Assembly: GCA_017984215.1 (NCBI GenBank)
Contig: JAGOAA010000002.1
Span: 68,646 to 132,645 of the forward strand
DNA: 64,000 nucleotides
DNA from: Cytophagaceae bacterium
GTDB lineage: Bacteria > Bacteroidota > Bacteroidia > Cytophagales > Spirosomataceae
Reading direction: 5' to 3'
Shown one piece after another: positions 34,940 to 43,274 of the stretch; the first letter of the stretch is position 1, and every line of letters begins with the position of its first letter. A program made the position numbers and the translations under genes. Below the pieces are notes generated by a model. The model was not told the DNA's origin and searched no databases. It worked only from the letters and a program-made list of their open reading frames with translations.

Positions 34940-35676
34940 TACCCCCTTCGCTGAAACCCTATCACCGCCAACATCCTGCCCGTAATTCCTTGCTCTTTTC
35001 GATGCGAATAGAACACATCGTTATTCGCTACGGTACAATACTCAGAAATTTCAATTTGCGTAACACCTAATGCATGTAACTGTGCCGCGTTTTCAGCCTT
35101 CAAATCCACATGCCAGCGCGCACCGCGCTGCTCTTTCAGCTCAAATTGCTCCGCCACCTCATCGCCCACTTCGAAATGTGCGAGGCTAATGCAAGGGCCA
35201 ATGTACGCTAGAATGTCCGAAGGATTTGATCCGCCGGCAATCAATGTGGAGGCAGTTTTGTGAACGATTTGAGCGACGGTGCCTTTCCAACCGGCATGAA
35301 TGGCCGCGGCCGTTTCTTGCACAGGATCAGCGAGAAGTATAGGACAACAATCCGCGATGCCTACGCCTGCGAAAATACCCGGCTCCGGAGTTATTATCGC
35401 ATCATAGCCGCTTTCGTAACACGGCGAAACCGAAGTCCAGATTTCAGAACCATGCACCTGATAGGAGCGAGCTAGTGATTCAGGCGTTATGCCTAAATCT
35501 GAACAAAAAAGCGAAAGATTTTGAGTAATGGACGATGGATCATCGTCGGTGTGTACCCCTAAATTTAACGATTGAAAAGCTTGTGAACTCACTCCGCCGT
35601 GGCGAGTCGAAATACCCGCCACGAGCTGAGGAATGTGAGAAAATATCTGAGGTCTGACGACCCGACTATGCGTCAT
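34939..35676 (-). CDS. pgeF: Peptidoglycan editing factor PgeF (laccase-domain/YfiH family)
   Basis: The 245-residue protein belongs to the multi-copper polyphenol oxidase-like YfiH family, whose E. coli member removes wrongly incorporated L-Ser from peptidoglycan precursors. The metal-site segments are SYQVHGSEIW, GIADCCPILLAD (Cys) and AIHAGWKGT (His). The N-terminal STRHGGVSSQAFQSLNLG is typical. It overlaps the upstream gluconate-dehydrogenase small subunit gene by 11 bp, so it is the last gene of that operon, although the functions look unrelated. Confidence 0.94.
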   Translation of the reverse strand: MTHSRVVRPQIFSHIPQLVAGISTRHGGVSSQAFQSLNLGVHTDDDPSSITQNLSLFCSDLGITPESLARSYQVHGSEIWTSVSPCYESGYDAIITPEPGIFAGVGIADCCPILLADPVQETAAAIHAGWKGTVAQIVHKTASTLIAGGSNPSDILAYIGPCISLAHFEVGDEVAEQFELKEQRGARWHVDLKAENAAQLHALGVTQIEISEYCTVANNDVFYSHRKEQGITGRMLAVIGFQRRG

Positions 35677-36289
35677 AACTTAAGCCATACTGTTTCAATA
35701 CATCATCCGGAACGCCGTTCCATTGATTCGGTGTATTGCCTTTGTATTCTAAATCAGCGATACCCATCTTAGACGTATAAAATCCCGTCGCCGTTAAATT
35801 ACGCATCAAACTAAAGAAATTAACCCCCTGCGATAAATGCTTCGGTGCCGTTTCTGGATAGGCAATGTCATCGACAATGTTGATGCGCTGCGCAGCCGTA
35901 ATCTCCGTGAATTTTTTGCCAAAACGTTTGTTCGACTCAGAGTCCAACCAACGTAATCCTCCGCGCATCGGTGTCTTAAATTCAGGTTTGTCTTTGACAA
36001 TGAATTCGATGAATGCCGTTACGCCCGATTGTGACGCACTTCCCGACTTCTTATCAGCCGGAATGATGATGTCCGACAAAATCGTAATCGTATCCAGTTC
36101 ATGTTTATTCAAATAAACTTCTGCCTGTAAGCGGGCTTCCATTTCAGCCTCATCCTGCGTCCGACCGTTGGGTCTTTTTACAGGAACTTTGGCTAATTCT
36201 AAATTCTCAATCGCCTTCTCATCGGGATTGAATACGGCTAAGCCCAACGAACTCAAGCCCATATTTTTTAAATAGTCTCTTCTTTTCAT
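35666..36289 (-). CDS. Gluconate 2-dehydrogenase subunit 3-like protein
   Basis: The 207-residue protein matches the small-subunit family of membrane FAD dehydrogenases. It starts MKRRDYLKNMGLSSLGLAVF, a twin-Arg-like but imperfect signal. The family core is KHELDTITILSDIIIPADKKSGSASQSGV, then FIEFIVKD and GLRWLDSESNKRFGKKF. It should fold with and help export the large GMC subunit encoded directly upstream. The two genes overlap by one base (TAATG). Confidence 0.9.
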   Translation of the reverse strand: MKRRDYLKNMGLSSLGLAVFNPDEKAIENLELAKVPVKRPNGRTQDEAEMEARLQAEVYLNKHELDTITILSDIIIPADKKSGSASQSGVTAFIEFIVKDKPEFKTPMRGGLRWLDSESNKRFGKKFTEITAAQRINIVDDIAYPETAPKHLSQGVNFFSLMRNLTATGFYTSKMGIADLEYKGNTPNQWNGVPDDVLKQYGLSYDA

Positions 36290-38046
36290 TATAGGTTGCC
36301 TTTTTTACGTTGATCAATGATGTACTCCGATGTGCGTAACGACAGGGCCAAAATCGTCCAAGTTGCATTTTTATCTCCTTGTGAAACGAATGGTGCCGCA
36401 TCTGCTACGAATAAATTCTTCACGTCATGCGCTTGGCAATTCGAATTCAATACCGAAGTGCTTTTGTTATCTCCCATACGTGCCGTTCCTACCTCATGAA
36501 TGATACGTCCTGGATCCGCCAAACCATAATTGTTTGATGCATCTGGTTTCTTTCCTAAGGCTTCTCCACCCATCGAATCAATAATTTCTTCAAAGGTGTC
36601 TTGCATGTGCTTCGCCTGCTTCACCTCATAGTCACTCCACTTGTAGTTGAATCGTAAGACCGGAATACCGTATTTGTCAACCACATTCGGGTCAATTTCA
36701 CAGTAATTATCCTCACGTACGACTGGCTCACCTCGTCCGGCGAAACCTACGTAAGCGCCATAGAAACGACGGTAATCTTCTTTCAAAGTTGCTCCATAAC
36801 CACCCGCTGCCTTTTTCAAGCCATCGCGTGTGAAGTTTTCTTTGCCGTTTAGGCCTTCAATGCCCCAACCGAAACCGTAGTTTGGCATGCCCATACCTCC
36901 ACCGTATTCGATGTGGTATCCGCGTGGGAAATCCAATTTAGCGTTGTCTAACCACCATGGCGTGTAAATGTGCATACCGCCCACACCATCTTCATTGTAA
37001 CGCTTTCTGTCAAACAAAGAAGGGATGATCGCTGATCGCGATGCCCCCGTGGAATCATTTAAATATTTACCTACCACGCCACTCGAATTAGCTAAGCCAT
37101 TCGGGAAGCGAGAGCTTTTAGAATTCAATAATAAACGTGCTGTTTCACCCGCACTCGCTGCCAACACAACAATCTTACCTTTTACAGTATATTCTTGCAT
37201 CGTACCTGTGTGAACATAGGAAACACCCGTTGCCAAGCCCGTAGCCGGATCTGTCAACACCTCGCGTGCCATTGCGAACGGCAACATCGTTAAATTTCCT
37301 GTCGCAGCCGCAGGCTTAATCAATACGGATGACGAAGAGAAATCGGCATAGGCAGAACATCCCCGATTACATTGTCCGCAATAAAAACATTGTCCACGCT
37401 CGTTGTTGATGGGTTTGGTCAACATCGACATCCGAGAGGGATAGGTTGGAATCCCCAAAGCCTTATTTGCCTTTTTAATCATCAACTCGTGTAGACGAGG
37501 TTTGGGAGGAGGCAAGAAAAATCCATCGGGATTGTTTCGCAAGCCTTCATTGGTCCCAAAGACCCCAATCATCTTATCTACTTTATCGTAATAAGGTTTG
37601 ACATCATCATAGCCAATCGGCCAGTCATCCCCTAATCCGTCAATACTTTTTCGTTTAAAATCATCCGGACCAAAACGCAAGGAAATACGTCCCCAGTGGT
37701 TGGTACGTCCTCCCACCATCCGTGAACGGAACCAGTCGAATTTTGTATCGTTTTTACGTGTATATGGCTCACCTTCGATGTCCCAACCACCATAAGCGGC
37801 ATCAAAATCACCAAAATTACGTAAGGATGAGCTGGCTCCACGTCGAAGTGACTCGTATGGCCATTTCAACTGAGTCATATCTTTCGGATCTGCCGGGTCA
37901 AAGGGTTGGCCCGCTTCCAGCACACAAACTTTAGCTCCCGCCTTCGTTAAGGTATGCGCTGCCATTCCACCGCCGGCTCCAGAACCGACAATCACCACGT
38001 CGAAAACTTCTTGTTGGGATTGAATGTAAATAGACGAATTAATCAT
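36289..38046 (-). CDS. GMC-family FAD dehydrogenase large subunit (gluconate/sugar dehydrogenase-like) with a four-cysteine motif
   Basis: The 585-residue product (start at 38046, INSSIYIQSQQ) oxidises a sugar or sugar acid. The FAD-binding motif is VVIVGSGAGGGMAAHTL (17-33). The GMC C-terminal domain has HEVGTARMGDN and ADAAPFVSQGDKNATWTI, with the active-site His in the first. A CxxCxxCxxxC motif at Cys220, 223, 226 and 230 (CFYCGQCNRGC) resembles a ferredoxin-type Fe-S site, as FAD sugar dehydrogenases with a 3Fe-4S cluster also have in their large subunits. No cytochrome c subunit gene is adjacent, so the electron acceptor is unclear. It overlaps the small-subunit gene. Confidence 0.9.
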   Translation of the reverse strand: MINSSIYIQSQQEVFDVVIVGSGAGGGMAAHTLTKAGAKVCVLEAGQPFDPADPKDMTQLKWPYESLRRGASSSLRNFGDFDAAYGGWDIEGEPYTRKNDTKFDWFRSRMVGGRTNHWGRISLRFGPDDFKRKSIDGLGDDWPIGYDDVKPYYDKVDKMIGVFGTNEGLRNNPDGFFLPPPKPRLHELMIKKANKALGIPTYPSRMSMLTKPINNERGQCFYCGQCNRGCSAYADFSSSSVLIKPAAATGNLTMLPFAMAREVLTDPATGLATGVSYVHTGTMQEYTVKGKIVVLAASAGETARLLLNSKSSRFPNGLANSSGVVGKYLNDSTGASRSAIIPSLFDRKRYNEDGVGGMHIYTPWWLDNAKLDFPRGYHIEYGGGMGMPNYGFGWGIEGLNGKENFTRDGLKKAAGGYGATLKEDYRRFYGAYVGFAGRGEPVVREDNYCEIDPNVVDKYGIPVLRFNYKWSDYEVKQAKHMQDTFEEIIDSMGGEALGKKPDASNNYGLADPGRIIHEVGTARMGDNKSTSVLNSNCQAHDVKNLFVADAAPFVSQGDKNATWTILALSLRTSEYIIDQRKKGNL

Positions 38047-38093
38047 AGTTTGAGGTATCGGTTTAAAGAATGGTAAATGTATAAATTTTGACT

Positions 38094-38101
38094 TATTTTT
38101 G
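38094..38101 (+). promoter_or_regulatory. -7 promoter element for mutS
   Basis: TATTTTTG matches TAnnTTTG. It would start transcription near 38108, downstream of the TTG at 38099, and so points to the TTG at 38123 as the mutS start. A -33 box is not obvious. Confidence 0.4.
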
Positions 38102-38122
38102 TCATTATTAGCGACAAAAATT

Positions 38123-40753
38123 TTGGCCAAAAAAACACCCGACGGGCAAGAGCCTTTGAAAAAAGGAGAAACCCCACTTTCTAGACAATTTAATCAAATT
38201 AAAGCCAAGTATCCAGGTGCAATTTTGCTATTCCGGGTAGGGGACTTTTATGAGACGTTTGGTGAGGATGCGGTGAAGGCTTCCAAGATTTTAGGGATTA
38301 CGCTGACGCGTCGGAATAATGGTAATGCCGACGATCATTTAGCCGGATTTCCCCACCATTCCTTGGATACTTATTTACCCAAATTGGTTCGTGCCGGCCA
38401 GCGCGTTGCGATTTGTGACCAATTGGAAAATCCAGCGGAGGCGAAAGGAATTGTCAAAAGAGGCGTGACGGAATTAGTAACCCCAGGGGTTTCGTTTAAT
38501 GATCAAGTGCTTGATAATAAGCGCAATAACTACGTTGCTTCGATTAGCTACCAAGAAAAAGACGCGCAATTTGGCGTGGCCTTTTTGGATATTTCGACGG
38601 GTGAATTCATGTGCTCACAAGGGCCTTTGGCCTATGTGCAAAAACTGATTCAAAGTTTCATGCCGGCGGAGATTTTATTTCCCAAAAAATACCGGTCCAT
38701 CTACCAGGAGCATTTTGGTGATCAGTACCATTCGTTCTCAATGGAGGAATGGATTTTTTCCTACGAGTTTACGTATCCCTTGTTAACGGAGCATTTTAAG
38801 ACCAAAAACCTGAAAGGGTTTGGCATCGAAACGATGCCTTTGGGTATCATCGCTGCGGGTGTTATTTTGCACTATCTCGCGGAAACGGAACACAAACAAG
38901 TGGGTCACATCGCCACGATTCAGCGGATTGAGGAAGATAAATTCGTTTGGTTGGATCGGTTTACCATTCGCAACCTTGAATTGGTTTATTCGGTTCAGGA
39001 AGGTGGCGTTCCCTTGATTGATTTGATGGACCAAACGATGACGCCCATGGGTGCGCGTTTGTTGCGCAAATGGATGGTTTTGCCGCTGAAAGAGTTAGCT
39101 GCGATTCAAGAACGTCAGGCTGGTGTAGCAGGTCTTTTGGAGCTTGATGAGACGATGGATGTGCTCATTTCGTTGCTGAAGCCCATTGGTGATTTGGAAC
39201 GTTTAATTTCCAAAGTAGCTGCGGGCCGAATTAATCCCCGGGAATTGGTGCAGTTGAAACGTGCGCTCCAACAAGTTCCTGCGATCAAGGAATTATTAGC
39301 CACACACCCCGCGCCGATCCTGCAAAAATGGGCGGATCAATTGAACCCCTGCTTGCATTTGGTTCAAAAGATTGAGTCCGCTTTACGTGACGATGCGCCG
39401 ATGCTCGTGCATCAGGGTGGAATCATCAAAACAGGCTATTTAGCTGAGTTAGACGAGTTACATCAATTGTCAACAAACGGCAAGGATTACCTGGCTGCGA
39501 TGCAGAAACGTGAGATCGAACGCACGGGGATTACATCCCTAAAAGTGGCGTATAATAAGGTTTTTGGCTATTATTTGGAGGTGACGAATGCGCACAAAGA
39601 CCGTGTTCCGCCTGAGTGGATTCGCAAGCAGACGCTCGTGAATGCTGAGCGTTACATCACGGAGGAATTAAAGGGATACGAGGAGAAGATTTTAAGTGCA
39701 GAGGATAAAATATCCACGATTGAATTTGGGATTTTTCAGGAATTGGTTCGTGAATCGTTGGAGTATTTGGAGCTCATTCAATTGAATGCCCTGGGCATCG
39801 CGACGCTGGATGTGTTGACGAGTTTTGCGCAAGTTGCCAAACGCAATCAATATGTCCAACCGACCTTGCATACGGGTGATTCCATCCAGATTGAGGCGGG
39901 TCGACACCCTGTGATTGAACAACAATTGCCATTGGGCGAAGTATATGTGCCGAATGATGTGTATTTAGATAACGAGACCCAACAAATCATCATGATTACG
40001 GGGCCCAATATGGCGGGTAAATCGGCGCTTTTGCGTCAGACGGCTTTGATCGTTTTGATGGCTCAAATGGGTTCTTTCGTGCCGGCGACTTCGGCATCGA
40101 TCGGATTAGTAGATAAAGTTTTCACCCGAGTAGGGGCGTCAGATAACCTTTCCAAAGGTGAGTCGACCTTCATGGTCGAGATGACCGAAACCGCCGCGAT
40201 TTTAAATAATTTATCGAATAACTCGCTGGTATTATTGGACGAGATCGGTCGGGGAACGTCGACTTACGACGGTGTTTCCATGGCTTGGGCAATTGCGGAG
40301 CATTTGCACAATCATCCGAAATGTCGGGCCAAAACCTTGTTTGCCACCCACTACCATGAATTGAATGAATTGACGGAAGACTTTCCGCGGATCAAGAATT
40401 TCCACGTTTCCGTGAAGGAAGTGGGGAATAAGATCATTTTCTTGCGGAAATTAGTTCCAGGTGGTTCGGCACATAGTTTTGGTATTCACGTGGCTCAAAT
40501 GGCCGGTATGCCGACCTCTTTGGTTTTACGCGCGCATGAAATTTTACAGAATCTAGAGAAAGACCACGTGTTGGAAGACAATGTCGAGAAGCTCAAAGAC
40601 ATGCCGAAAAACAATTACCAGTTGAATCTATTCGGTGCTGAAATACCGGAAGGCTTGAAGAAAATCGAGGAGCAATTAGGTTCGTTGGATGTGAATACGC
40701 TTTCGCCGATTGAGGCATTGTTGAAGTTGAATGAGCTGAAGCGGTTATTGTAG
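38123..40753 (+). CDS. mutS: DNA mismatch repair protein MutS
   Basis: The product has 876 residues with the TTG start at 38123 (LAKKTPDG), or 884 from the TTG at 38099. No ATG is available before the conserved N-terminal domain. The mismatch-binding Phe-x-Glu motif is in FRVGDFYETFGEDA. Connector, lever and clamp domains follow. The ATPase has Walker A GPNMAGKSALLRQ, Walker B LLDEIGRGTSTYDG and the conserved ATHYHEL. The C-terminus (SPIEALLKLNELKRLL) matches the MutS dimerisation tail. The last codons are part of a 41-bp tandem duplication that also contains a hairpin terminator. Confidence 0.97.
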   Translation: MAKKTPDGQEPLKKGETPLSRQFNQIKAKYPGAILLFRVGDFYETFGEDAVKASKILGITLTRRNNGNADDHLAGFPHHSLDTYLPKLVRAGQRVAICDQLENPAEAKGIVKRGVTELVTPGVSFNDQVLDNKRNNYVASISYQEKDAQFGVAFLDISTGEFMCSQGPLAYVQKLIQSFMPAEILFPKKYRSIYQEHFGDQYHSFSMEEWIFSYEFTYPLLTEHFKTKNLKGFGIETMPLGIIAAGVILHYLAETEHKQVGHIATIQRIEEDKFVWLDRFTIRNLELVYSVQEGGVPLIDLMDQTMTPMGARLLRKWMVLPLKELAAIQERQAGVAGLLELDETMDVLISLLKPIGDLERLISKVAAGRINPRELVQLKRALQQVPAIKELLATHPAPILQKWADQLNPCLHLVQKIESALRDDAPMLVHQGGIIKTGYLAELDELHQLSTNGKDYLAAMQKREIERTGITSLKVAYNKVFGYYLEVTNAHKDRVPPEWIRKQTLVNAERYITEELKGYEEKILSAEDKISTIEFGIFQELVRESLEYLELIQLNALGIATLDVLTSFAQVAKRNQYVQPTLHTGDSIQIEAGRHPVIEQQLPLGEVYVPNDVYLDNETQQIIMITGPNMAGKSALLRQTALIVLMAQMGSFVPATSASIGLVDKVFTRVGASDNLSKGESTFMVEMTETAAILNNLSNNSLVLLDEIGRGTSTYDGVSMAWAIAEHLHNHPKCRAKTLFATHYHELNELTEDFPRIKNFHVSVKEVGNKIIFLRKLVPGGSAHSFGIHVAQMAGMPTSLVLRAHEILQNLEKDHVLEDNVEKLKDMPKNNYQLNLFGAEIPEGLKKIEEQLGSLDVNTLSPIEALLKLNELKRLL

Positions 40754-40823
40754 AGACGCGATACCTCGCGTCTTTTTTCAAATGGTTATTGTAGAGACGC
40801 GATACTCCGCGTCTAAAACAAAA
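40743..40823 (+). repeat. 41-bp tandem duplication covering the mutS stop and a GAGACGCG hairpin
   Basis: The 22 bp at 40743-40764 recur exactly at 40784-40805, a 41-bp offset. The first copy includes the final mutS codons and TAG stop; the second copy therefore carries a duplicated gene end. Each copy forms a hairpin with arms like AGACGCG(A) and (T)CGCGTCT. The second has drifted (ACTCC for ACCTC) and lost its T-run. Confidence 0.8.
40754..40778 (+). terminator. mutS terminator formed by a GAGACGCG repeat
   Basis: AGACGCGA (40754-40761), loop TACC and TCGCGTCT (40766-40773) form an 8-bp stem followed by six T. It starts right at the mutS stop codon. Confidence 0.75.
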
Positions 40824-40849
40824 AAGACGCGAAGTATCGCGTCTCTACA
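40819..40849 (-). terminator. nadK terminator formed by an inverted GAGACGCG repeat
   Basis: On the minus strand this is the same hairpin, AGACGCGA-TACT-TCGCGTCT, followed by six T. It lies 19 bp after the nadK stop codon and is in inverted orientation to the mutS copy. Confidence 0.75.
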
Positions 40850-40867
40850 TTTTATTTTCCGCAGGAA

Positions 40868-41752
40868 TTAATTGCGCACATCCAATCCCCAATTCAATTT
40901 ATTCCTCAACGTCTGTAAGAAATCATCTCCAGGAATCTTAACGATTTTGGCATTAAAAGGTGCTTTTTGGACTTCAATCGTAAACTTGCTATCGATTACA
41001 CGAGAACGGGAATCGATGGAGATTAGGAAATTTTGGCTCCGACTGCTTACTTCAAATTTCAATTTGGCATCGCTGGAAACCACTAACGGTCGCACATTTA
41101 GGTTGTGCGGACTCATGGGTGCAATGATGAGAATATCAGAACTTGGCATGACCAAGGGGCCGCCTACCGATAGCGAATAACCCGTGGACCCTGTGGCCGT
41201 CGAAACAATCAATCCATCAGCCCAATACGTATTCAAATAATTTCCATCCACATAGGCCTTGATAACTATCATGGAGGACGTATCTGTCTTCATGATTCCT
41301 ACCTCATTTAAGCCAAATTGCTTGCCATCGAATAAGTCGATTTCCGAATGAACAGCTACGAGCGTACGATCCTCAATCCGGTAATTTCCCGCGATTAATT
41401 GGTCCACAGCCGCACTAACATCTTGTGGCGATAAAGTCGCTAAGAAACCCAAACGACCGGTATTAATCCCCAAAATGGGCAATTCTTTGTTGCCAATGTG
41501 CGTCAAGGTTTCCAATAACGTTCCATCGCCACCGATACTCCAAGCCATTTGAACGTGCTCAGGAGTTCCTGCATTTTCTTCGTAGGATTCGATGTTTTCA
41601 ACCGCAAAATCATGTTCCTTCAGGTGATTCTTAAAGTAGGCTGAGAGTACGATTTCGCAAGGCTTTTCGCACAAGATATCCCATAGTTTTTCCATCAACG
41701 GCCGATTCTCAGCTGTGAAAGATTTTCCATGAATAGCGATGCGTAAAGACAC
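40868..41752 (-). CDS. nadK: NAD kinase
   Basis: The 294-residue enzyme phosphorylates NAD to NADP. It has the family motif SIGGDGTLLETL and the INTGRLGFLA segment, then the DGLIVSTATGSTGYSLSVGGP loop. Length is normal. It is the last gene of a hydrolase-CBS-nadK operon. CBS protein-nadK adjacency recurs in Bacteroidota. Confidence 0.96.
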   Translation of the reverse strand: MSLRIAIHGKSFTAENRPLMEKLWDILCEKPCEIVLSAYFKNHLKEHDFAVENIESYEENAGTPEHVQMAWSIGGDGTLLETLTHIGNKELPILGINTGRLGFLATLSPQDVSAAVDQLIAGNYRIEDRTLVAVHSEIDLFDGKQFGLNEVGIMKTDTSSMIVIKAYVDGNYLNTYWADGLIVSTATGSTGYSLSVGGPLVMPSSDILIIAPMSPHNLNVRPLVVSSDAKLKFEVSSRSQNFLISIDSRSRVIDSKFTIEVQKAPFNAKIVKIPGDDFLQTLRNKLNWGLDVRN

Positions 41753-41755
41753 TAA

Positions 41756-42424
41756 TTAAGGGTTTAAATATTTTAATAGAAGGTCAAAGCGAGCCGTGTC
41801 AACGGTTTCGTTTTTGCCAAAATGAAATGCTTTTTCGATATGTATGCTATGGCGCTCCAAACTTTGGATGATCGCAGCAAATTGATCCGTTTGGACTTGA
41901 ATCACTAGTTCCGGTAGACCCATCGCATCCTTCGGATTTTGAATCAAGAATGAGCGGGTTATCAAGCCATTATTCTCCTCAATCAGTCGGGCGATTAGAC
42001 TAAATGAATCTCGCTGGCTATGAAAAGGAATGTACATGATTCCGCCTTGCGATGAGTTGAATCCGTTGTTAATCAGGAGTTTAGCTACTTCTGCTGATGT
42101 TAGGTATCCCAAGTATTTTCCGTCTTCGTCTGTGACAGGCAATAGTGAAAATCCACTCGACTCAAACCAAGGTAAACTCGCCAGAACGTCTTCTTCAGAC
42201 TCTAGGCTGTAATGTGCTAAATCCGTTAATAATTGGCTGATTTTTCCATCCGGATGGGGGCATTGCATGAGAAGCCGCTCGGTAATATTTCCCACAAGTT
42301 TTTTCCCGTCTAAAACCGCCAAATTTGTTTGCTTGGATTGGTGTAAGACTTTCAGACCTTTTTGGATAGAATCCTGCAAGGAGAGGGTGGGAAAATCGTA
42401 GGAAAGGTAGGTGAGGGCCAACAT
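41756..42424 (-). CDS. Two-CBS-domain protein
   Basis: The 222-residue protein has a CBS pair in the first 130 residues: SIQKGLKVLHQSKQTNLAVLDGKKLVG and SLPWFESSGFSLLPVTDEDGKYLGYL. A C-terminal domain of about 90 residues (FSLIARLIEENNGLITRSF) resembles an ACT-like fold. CBS pairs bind adenine nucleotides. Being 3 bp upstream of nadK, it may sense ATP, AMP or NAD(P) status, which is inference. No enzymatic domain is attached. Confidence 0.88.
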   Translation of the reverse strand: MLALTYLSYDFPTLSLQDSIQKGLKVLHQSKQTNLAVLDGKKLVGNITERLLMQCPHPDGKISQLLTDLAHYSLESEEDVLASLPWFESSGFSLLPVTDEDGKYLGYLTSAEVAKLLINNGFNSSQGGIMYIPFHSQRDSFSLIARLIEENNGLITRSFLIQNPKDAMGLPELVIQVQTDQFAAIIQSLERHSIHIEKAFHFGKNETVDTARFDLLLKYLNP

Positions 42425-42425
42425 C

Positions 42426-43187
42426 CTATAAGGGGTTTTTATCGAGCCAATTTTGTAAAATCACGTTGAATTCTTCAGGTCTTTCCATCATGGGTGCATG
42501 GCAACAGCGGTCGATGAATTGTAGTTCTGATCCAGCGATCAGTGCGTTAAATTCGTGTCCCACATGTGGTGGCGTAATGGTGTCATTTAAGCCCCAAATC
42601 AACAATGTGGGCTTGTGAATGCGAACAATATCTTTCGCCATATTGTTCCGTTGAGCTGATTTTGCTATGGCAATAATCCGCATCACTTTCGGAATGCTAT
42701 TGGTGATTTCAAATACTTCATCAACCAATTCCTTGCTGGCTGTTTTCGGATCGTAAAACGTATATTCTACACGTTCCTTAATGTATTCGTAATTGCCTCG
42801 TTTGGGGTACGAACCTCCCATGGAATTTTCGAATAAACCGGACGATCCCGTTAGAATTAATCGTTGAATTTTTTCAGGGTATTTCAGCGTATAAATTAAG
42901 GCAACATGGCCGCCTAGGGAATTACCAATTACGCTGAATTTGTCAAGTTTTTTAAAGTCTACAAAACCTTCAATGAAGGTTGTTAAGCCCTCACAACCTG
43001 CCTCTTTGATCGGCATATCGTGAATGGGCATTAATGGGATAATGACGCGGTATTTTTTCGAAAAGTGATTGATAACCCCCTGCCAATTGCTCAATGCACC
43101 AAACAAACCATGTAAAAGTAACAGGATTTCACCTTGGCCTTCATCGATGTAATGGTAATTGTTCTCCTCCTTAATCGTATAATTCAT
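42426..43187 (-). CDS. Alpha/beta-fold hydrolase
   Basis: With the ATG at 43187 the product has 253 residues (NYTIKEENNYHYIDEG). The fold is clear: oxyanion segment LLLHGLFGALSNW, nucleophile elbow GNSLGGHVA, an acid region LLIWGLNDTITPP and catalytic His in DRCCHAPMMERPEEF. It resembles esterases and MhpC-like C-C hydrolases. The substrate is unknown. The gene leads the operon with the CBS protein and nadK, 1 bp apart. Confidence 0.9.
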   Translation of the reverse strand: MNYTIKEENNYHYIDEGQGEILLLLHGLFGALSNWQGVINHFSKKYRVIIPLMPIHDMPIKEAGCEGLTTFIEGFVDFKKLDKFSVIGNSLGGHVALIYTLKYPEKIQRLILTGSSGLFENSMGGSYPKRGNYEYIKERVEYTFYDPKTASKELVDEVFEITNSIPKVMRIIAIAKSAQRNNMAKDIVRIHKPTLLIWGLNDTITPPHVGHEFNALIAGSELQFIDRCCHAPMMERPEEFNVILQNWLDKNPL

Positions 43188-43274
43188 TCCGTGGGGACTA
43201 TTTAATTTGCAAAGTAATGAAAAAGCATTCAAACTTTTCATCCTTTTTTTAGTTTGTTAGATATTAAACTCGTT

